A stretch of 24,837 bases of DNA, from assembly GCA_903772945.1 (NCBI GenBank), contig CAICTM010001663.1:1-24837 (forward strand), in the 5' to 3' direction. This document shows positions 9,745 through 17,952 of the stretch, in pieces (position 1 is the stretch's first letter; each line of letters starts with the position of its first letter). The stretch is from Seminavis robusta. Taxonomy: Eukaryota; Bacillariophyta; Bacillariophyceae; Naviculales; Naviculaceae. A model generated the notes under the pieces. It had not been told where the DNA came from. It worked only from the letters and a program-made list of their open reading frames with translations, and did no database searches. Both the position numbers and the translations under genes were made by a program.

Positions 9745-10260
9745 AAATGACGGAGACATGTCCACGTCCTCTTCTGAAGGGCAATCTGTAGCCTGTCTAC
9801 CGGGTAGTACACTACTACCTGAGAAAAGAGAGACGAATTGTAACTAATGCAAAAGGAAATCCGGCTGAAACAATAGGAGAAACTATCTTCGGAAGCCTTC
9901 TGTTTTTCCCCTTCAGTATCAGGTACGGTAGCACTCTTGTCGCTCTTTCAAATCCTAGCCAGCTAGATCTCCGTTAGAGATTTGTGTTGAAAACGCGCGT
10001 CTGTTTTGCTGACGACTTGCAACACGGCCACCATCCACGATTTCTGCGTTGAGCACTTCTTTCATTCGTTTCGTGTGGATCTACTGGCAAGCTTATTTTG
10101 GACCGTGGACATCCAAAGCCATCGAATATTTCCTCTGCTGCGTCCAGAGATAGCTCGATCATAAAAAATCAACTCTCGCAAGCGGCAGCTCTTCTCGGTT
10201 CCTCTGCATTTCGCTTCATCTCATACCATCTATCTAATCTCATTCAGCCAATCTCCCGCC
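9745..10260. other. Intergenic region between same-strand genes
   Basis: About 515 bp holding the 3' end of the large membrane-protein gene and the promoter of the winged-helix-like gene. No coding region or RNA gene is supported. The last 60 bp are pyrimidine-rich (many tct/ctc words), which is common just upstream of starts. Confidence 0.45.
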
Positions 10261-10806
10261 ATGTCCCCCGCCAAGAAACTAACAACAGAACAAAAGATAA
10301 TCAACGCTGCTGCGACTCTGTCTCGTCGTGGCAAGACCAAGCACGTGTGCCGCAAGAAAGTTGCTGCGATGTGCGGTTTCAACAAGGAAACCAAGAGCTA
10401 CGGGAATTGTTTGGGAAATCTCAAGAACAAGAAGAAGTTTATTGCATACGACAAGGAGACCATCGAACTCTTACCAGCTGGAGAAGAGAATGCCGAGCCA
10501 GAGGCCGAGTTGGGAAGCAATGCGGAAGTCTTGGAGGCATGCAAGGCAAAAGTCACGGGAGGCAAGCCCAAGCAAGTGTTGGACATTCTTTCTGACGGTC
10601 GCACTTACAGTCGGGCGAAAATTGGAGAAATGATTGGTTCGGACCATACCAAGAAGAGCTTTATTAATATTTTGTCACCTCTGAAGAAACCAGGCTACAT
10701 TGAGTATGTGAAGGACGAGAATGACGAGCCAGCCCTTCGTATGCACGACGACATGTTTCCTTTTGGTGGTCGTCCCGGAAGCTCGTCAAGTGACGAAGAC
10801 GCCTGA
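10261..10806 (+). CDS. Small basic protein with two winged-helix-like segments
   Basis: 181 residues; ATG in good context (cccgccATG). Two segments share the layout expected of winged-helix DNA-binding folds. The first is about residues 9-70 (KIINAAATLSRRG ... RKKVAAMCGF ... YGNCLGNLKNKKKFIAYDKETIEL). The second is about 93-160 (KPKQVLDILSDGRTYSRAKIGEMIG ... SFINILSPLKKPGYIEYVKDEND). Each has helices leading to a recognition-helix-like stretch and then a hydrophobic beta wing. The last residues are an acidic SSSSDEDA tail. It has no signal peptide or membrane segment, so it is probably nuclear or cytosolic. A role in binding DNA or chromatin is inferred from predicted fold only; no catalytic motif is present. 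RNA binding is an equally reasonable reading. Confidence 0.65.
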   Translation: MSPAKKLTTEQKIINAAATLSRRGKTKHVCRKKVAAMCGFNKETKSYGNCLGNLKNKKKFIAYDKETIELLPAGEENAEPEAELGSNAEVLEACKAKVTGGKPKQVLDILSDGRTYSRAKIGEMIGSDHTKKSFINILSPLKKPGYIEYVKDENDEPALRMHDDMFPFGGRPGSSSSDEDA

Positions 10807-10849
10807 AAATTTCCTTCGATGAACTCGTCACGGTCACGACTACTCTCTC

Positions 10850-10852
<3 letters not shown>

Positions 10853-10889
<37 letters not shown>
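10853..10889. repeat. (CT)n microsatellite
   Basis: About 18 uninterrupted CT units, 47 bp after the stop codon of the winged-helix-like gene. A shorter CT run lies just before it at 10842-10849. Confidence 0.97.
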
Positions 10890-10895
<6 letters not shown>

Positions 10896-11188
10896 TATTG
10901 TATGCAAATATACTACGCTGGTTCTATTCTATAATGCATAGCTAGACACAAGCTAGCTTTCGTACCGTAACCATCAGAGCATTTCGCGCTGGTGCCTCAT
11001 CGCGATAAGACTTCTAAAGCACACTGAAAACGTGGCAGCAGAACGTGGAAAATCTAGCTGAGTCACGGATGTCAACCAAAACCCAAAAGATACGAAGATA
11101 CCACTCAGGCACCTGTCCCCATGATCTCCACAACTAACTTGAAAGCGGCGAAGGTCAATGCCAAAGGCCAACAACAATCATATCAACA
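10890..11188. other. Intergenic region upstream of a membrane-protein gene
   Basis: About 300 bp with no supported gene. Contains an AGCTAGCT word near 10953 and, close to the next start, an A/C-rich stretch (ccaacaacaatcatatcaac) typical of a 5' UTR. Confidence 0.4.
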
Positions 11189-11890
11189 ATGCGAGGAGGC
11201 AACCTCAAGATGAGCTCTGACTTTACCGGTGCAGCGTCTTCCTTTTTCGGCAACACGAGGACAGCGGCCTCTTTGGTCCTTGGCACTTCTCTCGGGGCTC
11301 TTTTTGCCCTTTCCAGTTTTTCGAATAGTAGCAGAACACCTTTGGAGTTTTTCATGGTCAAAGCCTATCGATTGCTGACATGGACCGCCTTTGTGTTATC
11401 TCTCAACTGCGTGATTACCTGCACGGTGGCGTCTGCTGGAATTCTTCATGGCAACTTCAACCCCATGGCCGAGACGGCCACAGAGTTTTTGTTGCGAGAG
11501 TTTGAGTACGAGTTTGTCGCTCTCAATTGGTCCATGCTGGTGACACTGCTCATGTTCATTGTCTTGGTGACAACGCGGATGCTATTAGAATTCAATCTCT
11601 TGAGCGATCCTAACCGCAGTCAAACGGCCAAGTTTGTGGTACTGAGCGCTGTGGCCCTTTTGGCCCACTTGCTTTCGTACATCAACTCGACTCTGTGCTG
11701 CTGGTCCAATCTATGGGAAATGACAGTCCACATGGTACAAGTCGTGTCATCCGATACTCTTAAAGAACCTTCGTCCATGAAAATTCTATCAGCCGTTGCC
11801 GCCTGTGGTTCTATTTACTATGGATTGAGTGCGGCATTGACGCCCCACACTCCACCCGCGGCTACGGAACAAAAGCCAAAGGCAGAGTGA
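11189..11890 (+). CDS. Multi-pass membrane protein, unknown function
   Basis: 233 residues from an ATG in good context (atcaacaATG); a second in-frame ATG at 11210 is possible. Hydrophobic segments lie at about residues 26-44, 62-86, 113-133, 147-165 and 198-217, so four to five membrane passes are likely. Segments 3 and 4 are joined by a short polar loop (NLLSDPNRSQ) and the C-terminus is hydrophilic (PHTPPAATEQKPKAE). There is a conserved-looking acidic/aromatic stretch (TEFLLREFEYEFVALNWS) before segment 3. No catalytic or transporter signature was recognised. The call rests on hydropathy alone; it could be a channel-like or organelle membrane protein. Confidence 0.6.
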   Translation: MRGGNLKMSSDFTGAASSFFGNTRTAASLVLGTSLGALFALSSFSNSSRTPLEFFMVKAYRLLTWTAFVLSLNCVITCTVASAGILHGNFNPMAETATEFLLREFEYEFVALNWSMLVTLLMFIVLVTTRMLLEFNLLSDPNRSQTAKFVVLSAVALLAHLLSYINSTLCCWSNLWEMTVHMVQVVSSDTLKEPSSMKILSAVAACGSIYYGLSAALTPHTPPAATEQKPKAE

Positions 11891-12259
11891 ATGGGCACTG
11901 AAGGTGGGGAAAAGCAACAAACAACAGTGCGTTCGTTGCAAGAGCATGTGGGTGTTCCACACCGTCGACGATTCGATTTGATGCTCTCAGGTGCAACTCG
12001 ACTCGACCATGTGGTCAACTGCTACTTTTGTGGAATGACTCATGATTGAGAGAAGCAGAGACGGTTGCTTTTACAAGATAACTCCGTCCTTTGGAAGTCA
12101 TTATGGACATCAGTTGCCGCAGGACCAGTGTGGGTGATCCCCTGTAATATTTGCCGCTGGATGCTGAATATATTCGGCTTTTAAAAGTGTTTTACAATAC
12201 ATAGGATGTCCACTCTCCCACACCTACGGTAGTCAGCGATACCTGCCTCATTCATAAAC
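11891..12259. other. Convergent intergenic region
   Basis: About 370 bp between the membrane-protein gene (+) and the small acidic ORF (-). Nothing coding or structured was seen. An AT-rich stretch (atattcggcttttaaaagtg) at 12171-12190 could take part in 3' end formation. Confidence 0.4.
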
Positions 12260-12445
12260 TCATAAAGTTCTTGCTCGTGTCTCCAAGATAGTTTTGAGTT
12301 CGTCCGTCAAAGGAACCAATTCTGTATCGTCGTCAAAGTCCTCCGGATCCTCCTCAAAGTCCAATTCCTCATCAGCCACGGACAAGCTGTGATGTGGCGT
12401 CTCAGCTTTGTTCTCTTCCACTGTCGTCGAATTTTCTTCTTTCAT
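12260..12445 (-). CDS. Small acidic hypothetical protein, 61 residues
   Basis: Starts at an ATG in acceptable context (ctcgccATGA) and ends at TGA. The protein is strongly acidic in the middle (ADEELDFEEDPEDFDDDTEL, about residues 24-43) and ends with a predicted amphipathic helix (TDELKTILETRARTL). It has no signal peptide. The very non-random composition and clean start support a real small gene, but no family was recognised and an upstream exon is possible. About 45 bp before the start the minus strand reads gtatttaatg, a weak TATA-like sequence. Confidence 0.4.
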   Translation of the reverse strand: MKEENSTTVEENKAETPHHSLSVADEELDFEEDPEDFDDDTELVPLTDELKTILETRARTL

Positions 12446-12964
12446 GGCGAGTGGGAAGTTTGCATCGGCTGCTGCTGTTGCTGCTACATTAAATACGCCT
12501 TCAAAGCCTCAGCCCCAGGACCATCCGGTGGGCCCACTGGCTAGGGTAGCTAGCTAAAGAGGGATCCAAGCGCAAATTCCAAGAAGGATTCCATTCAAGC
12601 TTATCAACTCCCCTTATCTCTCTCTACACTGTCATCAACTCCCACTATAGCTCAGATAGCCACACTCAGCCAAATTCATATCTCAACCAAAGGCATATCG
12701 ACATGAGGATAGATTCGAGGAGCGGCAACAAGGACATTGTGATGAAGTAAGTGATGAAAGGATTGCCACCGCGAACAGCACAACCGGCCGCCCCAATATT
12801 TCATGCCGGCTGGTGGGGCCGGATGTCCGTTCCGAACTGGCCACGTTACATTATCAGTCATGAAGAAACGGGACTTTACTAACACGAACCAGAGAGCTGA
12901 TGTGTTCTTTTGCTGCCTTCTCACAGAACAGTTGCGAAGAGCACACACACAAAACCAAACCACC
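12446..12964. other. Divergent intergenic region
   Basis: About 520 bp between the small acidic ORF (-) and the secreted-protein gene (+), so it should hold two promoters. The frame of the secreted protein is open back to about 12803 through an internal ATG at 12860, but the strong Kozak ATG at 12965 followed by a signal peptide makes that upstream part 5' UTR. A TAGCTAGCTA word lies at 12547. Confidence 0.45.
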
Positions 12965-13723
12965 ATGACCTCTGCACCGCCGCTCCTCTTTCTGTTGTCT
13001 CTGCTGCTGGCCTTGTCGGCCACCCAAGCGCAGAAGAAGAAGGCTGACAATCCTCTCTTGCGTGGAATTCAAGGCAAACTTGGGAGTATCAGTACCAGTA
13101 TTAATAGCAGCAAGAACCACACCAAGTCGTTTTGTGATCGAGTCAACACTACGGGAATTTCCAAGGACTGCTCTTGCCGCAATGGAAACGAAACTGCCAG
13201 CGATGAAGGACCGCTCAGTTTTGTAGTAGAATGCGAACGTGCCTTTGAATCCATGGTGTTCAACGACACGATCGGGTTGAAGCTGGTAGTGGCTCCCTGT
13301 GATCAAGCGGGCAGTTCAGTTTCTTTCAATGTCGTGGAAAAGAATCACAACTTGGATTACGAAATTTCCGGAATTCACGCCGGTGACGAAGTCAATTATC
13401 CCATTCCTGGCGTCAGCGCCATTGTACCTGGAATTGGACATATTGGGATTGATGTGGCTGTTTTGATTTTTGGAAATCCCGATGAATTGTCCATGAAAGT
13501 CGGCGTCAATGCGTGTGCTGCGGTGCGGGACAAGCAAGTGTGTGCTTCGGCCATTCCGGGATTGTCGCGAATATTGCCCTGGTGGATTTTATGGGGAACC
13601 TATTCCTTTGGAGATATTTGCACGGCCAATAGTACTAGCACAGCAGCAGCAGCGGTCCGCATGGGCTCGACGCCAATGGAACGATTGGCCAAGCAGCAAC
13701 AAGGAGTGATCAGCGAGGCTTAG
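12965..13723 (+). CDS. Secreted orphan protein with signal peptide
   Basis: 252 residues from an ATG in ideal Kozak context (accaccATGA). Residues 5-19 are a strong hydrophobic core followed by ATQAQ, a classical signal peptide with likely cleavage after Ala22. The mature protein starts basic (KKKADNP) and has eight or more cysteines, including a CSC pair near residue 59, and several N-glycosylation sequons in the first third (NSS, NHT, NTT, NET) and one at NDT. The central part has regular alternating hydrophobic stretches (GVSAIVPGIGHIGIDVAVLIFG) suggestive of beta structure. There is no C-terminal membrane anchor. The family was not recognised; secretion or cell-wall/vacuolar delivery is the only supported property. 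Confidence 0.65.
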   Translation: MTSAPPLLFLLSLLLALSATQAQKKKADNPLLRGIQGKLGSISTSINSSKNHTKSFCDRVNTTGISKDCSCRNGNETASDEGPLSFVVECERAFESMVFNDTIGLKLVVAPCDQAGSSVSFNVVEKNHNLDYEISGIHAGDEVNYPIPGVSAIVPGIGHIGIDVAVLIFGNPDELSMKVGVNACAAVRDKQVCASAIPGLSRILPWWILWGTYSFGDICTANSTSTAAAAVRMGSTPMERLAKQQQGVISEA

Positions 13724-14421
13724 GCTCCCACGAAAGAAATCCATTACCACACTATACGGACAAAAACGAGCTAACGCAATGCGATTTACATGTATATGTT
13801 CATAGCATAATTTATATAGAAAATAATCGAATGATCAATCCTCGAGCTTCTGCTGGAGTGTTGATGGCAACGGGTTGAATATCACCATCGAATCCACGTG
13901 TTGGGGCCCGACGCCAACTGTCCGTTCTCAGATGGCCCAAACATCGAGCTTTCCAACCAATACACTAATACTGTAGAGATGAAGTCGACCCCCTGACTGA
14001 GAATTTCCTGGGTGGAATAAGAATACACGTGCTCTTATTCTTTCTCTTCCTTGCAACCATGATACTTCTGCATGTCCATTGCTCTCGGGTCTGCTGCTTG
14101 TACAAAATTGTCGCCAATGCAGTGTCCTTCTCGCCACCTCTGAGTCCTTGCACTGACCCATAACACCAACCATACACTCTGCTACTAGTACTAATCGCAG
14201 AAGGCTTTCTACCGCAATGTTAACGAGACAAGTAAGTGTACCGGAACGCAGCACCTCTGTTGTGGCTTCGTTGGGGGTTAGACTACTTGCGTTTAGACAC
14301 ACCCATACGGTACACAATACGTATGAATTGGAGCATTTTCGAGATCTGCAGCACATGTAGCGTAATAGCTAGGTGGGATATCAACCCAGAGTCGTGGACA
14401 CTGGAGGCAAGATCAGGTCAG
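13724..14421. other. Convergent intergenic region, no supported gene
   Basis: About 700 bp between the secreted-protein gene (+) and the CRAL-TRIO fragment (-). An open frame on the minus strand covers 14356-13928 but has atypical composition and no recognisable domain. An AT-rich stretch (aatttatatagaaaataatc) at 13809-13828 may mark the 3' end of the secreted-protein gene. Confidence 0.4.
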
Positions 14422-14961
14422 TCAGTTTGAAAGAGAGAACCTCTTCTCAGATTCAAACCGCATCTTGAGGTTTCGACAGAGATTGATGTACGCCCTTTGG
14501 TAAGCAGCTTCTGGGGTAGGGACCAGGTAGAAATCCCGCAGGGAGCCTCCGGAGTATGTATTGCCAAAAGAAAAGGTTTTAGCCAGCTCCTTTGGAATGA
14601 GGCGCTTCACCATGCTCACCACACAATTGAACATTGTGGGTGTGTTGTAAAATCTAACAAAGTTCAGCACTGTTGGATAGGTACCTTGTGTCTCATTGGT
14701 CAGCTTTGACAATTCATTGACATCTGTCATGCCCCGCCCCCACTCGTATCCCTCCATCTCAAACACGTGAGTGTTCCCTACCCGGACACATTCCAAGGAA
14801 GGAAATTGTGCACGACAAACATATTGGCAACCCCGAATTGTAACATCCACATTCTTTGGATTTTTCCACAACTCTTTCAGCCTGCTAACTCCATCCATGA
14901 CTACGGCACATTTCCCACTCACAGGATCGCATGAAAACCGTCCTGGCACCTTTTCTTGCAT
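14422..14961 (-). pseudogene. CRAL-TRIO (Sec14-like) lipid-binding domain, 5' truncated or missing exon
   Basis: The 179-residue frame matches the second half of Sec14/CRAL-TRIO lipid-transfer proteins. Residues near 70-85 (VGNTHVFEMEGYEWGRGMTD) correspond to the strand with the D-x-x-G/E-x-x family pattern. The stretch from TYPTVLNFVRFYNTPTMFNC to LIPKELAKTFSFG corresponds to the family's YP...I-N-P..F..... K..L......I.F core. The helical CRAL_TRIO_N region and the beginning of the lipid pocket are absent. Upstream on this strand is AT-rich, non-coding DNA and then the repeat island. A minus-strand ttccag at 14967-14972 could be an intron acceptor, so a distant first exon is possible; otherwise this is a truncated relic. 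Functional lipid binding is doubtful in its present form. Confidence 0.6.
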
Positions 14962-15171
14962 TAATGCTGGAACATCAAAAACATGATAAATTTAAAAAAT
15001 TTGTCTAGAATTTGATGAATTGTGAAATGATTTGATTGATTCATGATGAATTGTAATTTTAGTGATGCATGTACCATCAGAATTTGACCATGTTTTTTAG
15101 TAAACAAATTCAAATTAGTTTATTAGCAAATTCGCCAAATGTCATCAGGGGTAGTGTTGCTGGCCAATTCT
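14962..15171. other. AT-rich spacer at the edge of the repeat island
   Basis: Markedly more AT-rich than the rest of the window, with repeated words such as gatgaattg, atttgatt and caaatt. No coding capacity. It separates the truncated CRAL-TRIO frame from the first composite repeat module and may mark an insertion edge. Confidence 0.45.
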
Positions 15172-15773
15172 AAAAAAGGACACCGGAGGTGTAATAGATA
15201 TACTGGGCGAGCTGAATTGAAAGATGGGCGGTCATAATAATATTGTTAAAGTTTGGCTGAAGGTAGTGTCATTAGATTTTTCCGTCTGAGAAAGTGGCGT
15301 AGTAGCTTACGGGAGTTTAGAGGTGTGCAACGTTGAGACGTAAGATTTTCCGTCTGAGAAAGTGGCGTGGTAGCTATAGGGAGTTTAGAGGTGGCAACGT
15401 GAGACGTAGATTTTCCTCTGAGAAAGAGGCTGTAGCTTACAAGAGTTTAGAGGTGTGCAAGGCCAGTCATTAGATTTTCCATCTGAGAAAGGTTGTAGCT
15501 TAGGGAGTTAGAGGTGTGCAACGTGAGTCAATAGATTTTTCCATCTGAGAAAGTGGCGTATGTAGCTTACGGGAGTTTAGAGTGGTGCAACGTAGTCAAT
15601 AGATTTTCCATTCGAGAAAGGGGCGTGTAGCTTACGGAGGTTTAGAGGTGTGCAACTGAGAAAATATTAGGATCCGTTGCTCCGTATGATTATTATGAGA
15701 ATGCGTGAGAAGAGGGGGTTGAAGTAAATCTCTAACCTAAGGATAACCAACCAACCAAACCCACCACCACACA
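15172..15773. repeat. Composite repeat module 1 (leader, 6 tandem units, trailer)
   Basis: Leader 15172-15275 begins aaaaaaggacaccggaggtg and ends ggtagtgtcattag. Six units follow to about 15658. Each starts atttttcc(g/a)tctgagaaag, continues tggcgtggtagcttacggg, then agtttagaggtgtgcaac, and ends gtgag plus tcattag or acgtaag. Trailer 15659-15773 begins gaaaatattaggatccgttg, includes tattatgagaatgcgtgag, and ends in C/A-rich accaaccaacc and ccaccaccaca. Unit length varies from about 58 to 68 bp through small deletions. No ORF spans it. Confidence 0.9.
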
Positions 15774-16421
15774 CAAAAGGACACGAGTGAAAAGATATAG
15801 GGCGAGTTTTAAGATGGGCCGACATAGTAATATTGTTGAAGTTGGCTGTAAGGTAGTTTCATTAGATTTCCGTCTGAGAAAGGACGTGGTAGCTTACGGG
15901 ATTTAGAGGTGTACAACATGAGTGGTTAGATTTTACCGTCTGAGAAAGTGGCTGTAGCTTAGGGAGTTTAGAGAGTTGTGCAATGTGAGACGCTAGATTT
16001 TTGCTGAGAAGTGGCTTGGTAGCTTAGGATTTAGAGGTGTGCAACTGAGATGTTAGATTTTTCCGTCTGAGAAAGAGGGTGGTAGCTAACGGGAGTTAGA
16101 GGTGTGCAAAGTGAGTGTTAGATTTTCCATTTAGAAAGTGGTGGTGCTACGGGAGTTTAGAGTGCAACATGAGTCATTAGATTTATCGTCTGAGAAAGTG
16201 CGTGGTAGCTTAGGGATTTAGAGGTGTGCAAGTGAGTGGTTAGATTTTACTGTCTGAGAAAGTGGCGTGGTAGCTTACGGAGTTGAGGTGTGCAACGTGA
16301 GGAAATATTAGGATCCGTTGCTACGTAAGATTATGAGAATGCGTGAGAAAGAGGGTTGAAGTAAAACTCTAACCCTAAGGATAACCCAACCAACCAAAAC
16401 CTACCACCACCACAATAAACA
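15774..16421. repeat. Composite repeat module 2 (leader, 7 tandem units, trailer)
   Basis: Same architecture as module 1, directly abutting it: leader 15774-15865 (shortened by several small deletions), seven tandem units to about 16300, and trailer 16300-16421 with the same ggatccgttgctacg and gagaatgcgtgag landmarks. The trailer contains ctaaccctaagg, which resembles one and a half telomere-type repeats, but this occurs once and is not an array. Units are more eroded than in module 3. Confidence 0.9.
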
Positions 16422-16476
16422 GGTCAGAGATCACCGGGGTTTGCCCGGTATATTAAACAGGGTCAGAGATCACGGG
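16422..16476. repeat. Hairpin-bearing short repeat, 1.5 copies
   Basis: One full copy (16422-16458: ggtcagagatcaccggg, gtttg, cccggtatattaaac) and one copy cut off after gggtcagagatcacggg at 16476. The full copy contains an inverted repeat, accggg/cccggt, with a 5-base loop. The same unit occurs twice after module 3. Confidence 0.85.
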
Positions 16477-16642
16477 TTCCTCGCTAACACCACTCTGTTG
16501 TGCTTTTTATGGCGTGCAGGTAGAAACCGTCTGCAAAGATCGGTTTACCAGCTCGCTGGGTTAAATAGCTACTCTCAAATCTGCAGCTCTGCAGCCTCCT
16601 CGACTTCCACGGTGTTCCCAGAAAAAAATGAGTCGAGGCAGC
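16477..16642. other. Unique spacer between modules 2 and 3
   Basis: About 165 bp with no counterpart between modules 1 and 2, starting exactly where the second hairpin unit is cut off. It carries ctgcagctctgcag-type short repeats near 16582. It could be remnant host DNA or another insertion; no ends could be assigned. Confidence 0.4.
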
Positions 16643-17878
16643 GAAAAAAGAACACCGGAAGTGTAATAGAAATACCGGGCGAGCTGAATTAAAAGATGGG
16701 CCGGCATAATAATATTGTTAAAGTTTGGCTGAAGGTAGTGTCATTAGATTTTTCCATCTGAGAAAGTGGCGTGGTAGCTACGGGAGTTTAGAGGTGTGCA
16801 ATGAGACGTTAGATTTCCATCTGAGAAATGGCGTGGTAGTTTACGGGAGTTTAGAGGTGTGCAACGTGAGATAAATATTTTTCGTCTGAGAAAGTGGCGT
16901 GTAGCTTACGGGAGTTTAGAGGTGTGCAACGTGAGACGTAAGATTTTTCCTCTGAGAAAGTGGCGTGGTAGCTTACGGGCGATGAATTCCGTTAGGAACT
17001 CAGCTGGTAGGTGCACAAGGGGCTGAGAGTGGAGAACTCTGCCTGGAGGTCTCTCTCCTCTGGCACTTGGGAATGTGCCAGCCACAAAGCTGGCTACCAC
17101 TGTTATTCAATCTCCACAGCAATGATTGAAACACTACTCTTTGCCTTGCACAATCCACACAGAAGGCTTCACTGTGGGGAAACTAGTGCTACTGAGGCTG
17201 TAATCTGGTCAACTATCCTTTCATTACTTCTTCTTCTTTAAACTATGCTAAAATCAACTGAACACAAAATCCTCGACAGCACTCAGCCATGCAGCTTTGG
17301 CTCTCTTGCTCTCATTGGCTGGTGCTGGCAAGCTAACTTTCTATATTGGTCTTGGCTGAAGAACTGCATCATCCTTGGGTTATATAGAGTCCTCACTATT
17401 CTGTATTGCCAGATGCTGCACTGCTGACCCTAACTGTTGGAGTATACAGATGTCACAGCGATTCTTTCACTGGCTAAACCAGCACAGCTGCTTCGCACCA
17501 CAATGGGAGTTCACGTAGATTTCCACTCATCGACGGGGGTTTAGAGGTGTGCAACGTGAGACGAAGATTTTTCCATCTGAGAAAGAGGCATGGTAGTTAC
17601 AGAGTTTAGAGGTGTGCAAGGCCAGTCATTAGATTTTTCCATTGGAAAGTGGGTGGTACTTTAGGGGAGTTTAGAGGTGTGAACTTGAGTCATTAGATTT
17701 CTTCCATCGGAGAAAAGTGGCGTGGTAGCTTACGGAGTTTAGAGGTGGGCATCATAGGAAAAATTAGGATCCGTTGCTACCTATGATTATTATGAGAACG
17801 CGTTAGAAGAGGGGGTTGAAGTAAATCTCAAACCTAAGGATAACCAACCAAACCAAAACCCCACCACCACACAATAAA
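16643..17878. repeat. Composite repeat module 3 (leader, 7 units, trailer), split by an insertion
   Basis: Leader 16643-16747 closely matches that of module 1 (gaacaccggaagtgtaatag in place of ggacaccggaggtgtaatag). Seven tandem units follow; the fourth is interrupted at 16979 by a 553-bp insertion and resumes at 17533. Trailer 17757-17878 again carries ggatccgttgctacc and gagaacgcgttag. Without the insertion the module is about 683 bp, close to modules 1 and 2. Confidence 0.9.
16980..17532. mobile_element. 553-bp non-autonomous DNA transposon-like insertion
   Basis: Interrupts a tandem unit exactly between cttacggg and the expected gtttagagg. It begins CGATGAATTCC and ends CCACTCATCG, so the termini are a 6-bp perfect inverted repeat (CGATGA/TCATCG), extending to 7 of 8 with one mismatch. 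ACGGG stands on both sides (16975-16979 and 17533-17537), a 5-bp target-site duplication; the uninterrupted units have a single ACGGG there. The element has no ORF that could encode a transposase, so it would need one in trans. Its sequence is unlike the surrounding repeats and the rest of the window. The superfamily is not assignable from a 6-bp terminal repeat and 5-bp duplication. Confidence 0.8.
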
Positions 17879-17880
17879 CG

Positions 17881-17952
17881 GGTCAGAGATCACCGGGGTC
17901 TGCCCGGTATATTAAACGGTGGTCAGAGATCACGGGGTCTGCCCGGTATATT
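17881..17952. repeat. Hairpin-bearing short repeat, two tandem copies
   Basis: Copies at 17881-17917 and 17921-17952, each with ggtcagagatcac, a G-run, tctgcccggtatatt. The first keeps the accggg/cccggt inverted repeat; the second has lost cc from its left arm. Same family as 16422-16476, and in both places it directly follows a module trailer. Confidence 0.85.

Noticed and set aside
12803-12964. N-terminal extension of the secreted protein to 12803
   Set aside because: That extension would bury the strong signal peptide; the ATG at 12965 has an ideal Kozak context.
13928-14356. 142-codon open frame on the minus strand
   Set aside because: Composition is irregular, no domain or targeting signal is visible, and no neighbouring feature supports it; most likely chance.
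16368-16380. Telomere-like ctaaccctaagg in the trailer of module 2
   Set aside because: Only about one and a half repeats, and the equivalent positions of the other trailers read ctaacctaagg or aaacctaagg; not a telomeric array.
16441-17427. Several 60-85 codon open frames within the repeat island and its insertion
   Set aside because: They cross module, insertion or spacer boundaries and show no protein-like features.
15172-17952. CRISPR-like array
   Set aside because: Spacing is wrong: the roughly 60-68 bp units are head-to-tail without unique spacers, and the genome is eukaryotic.
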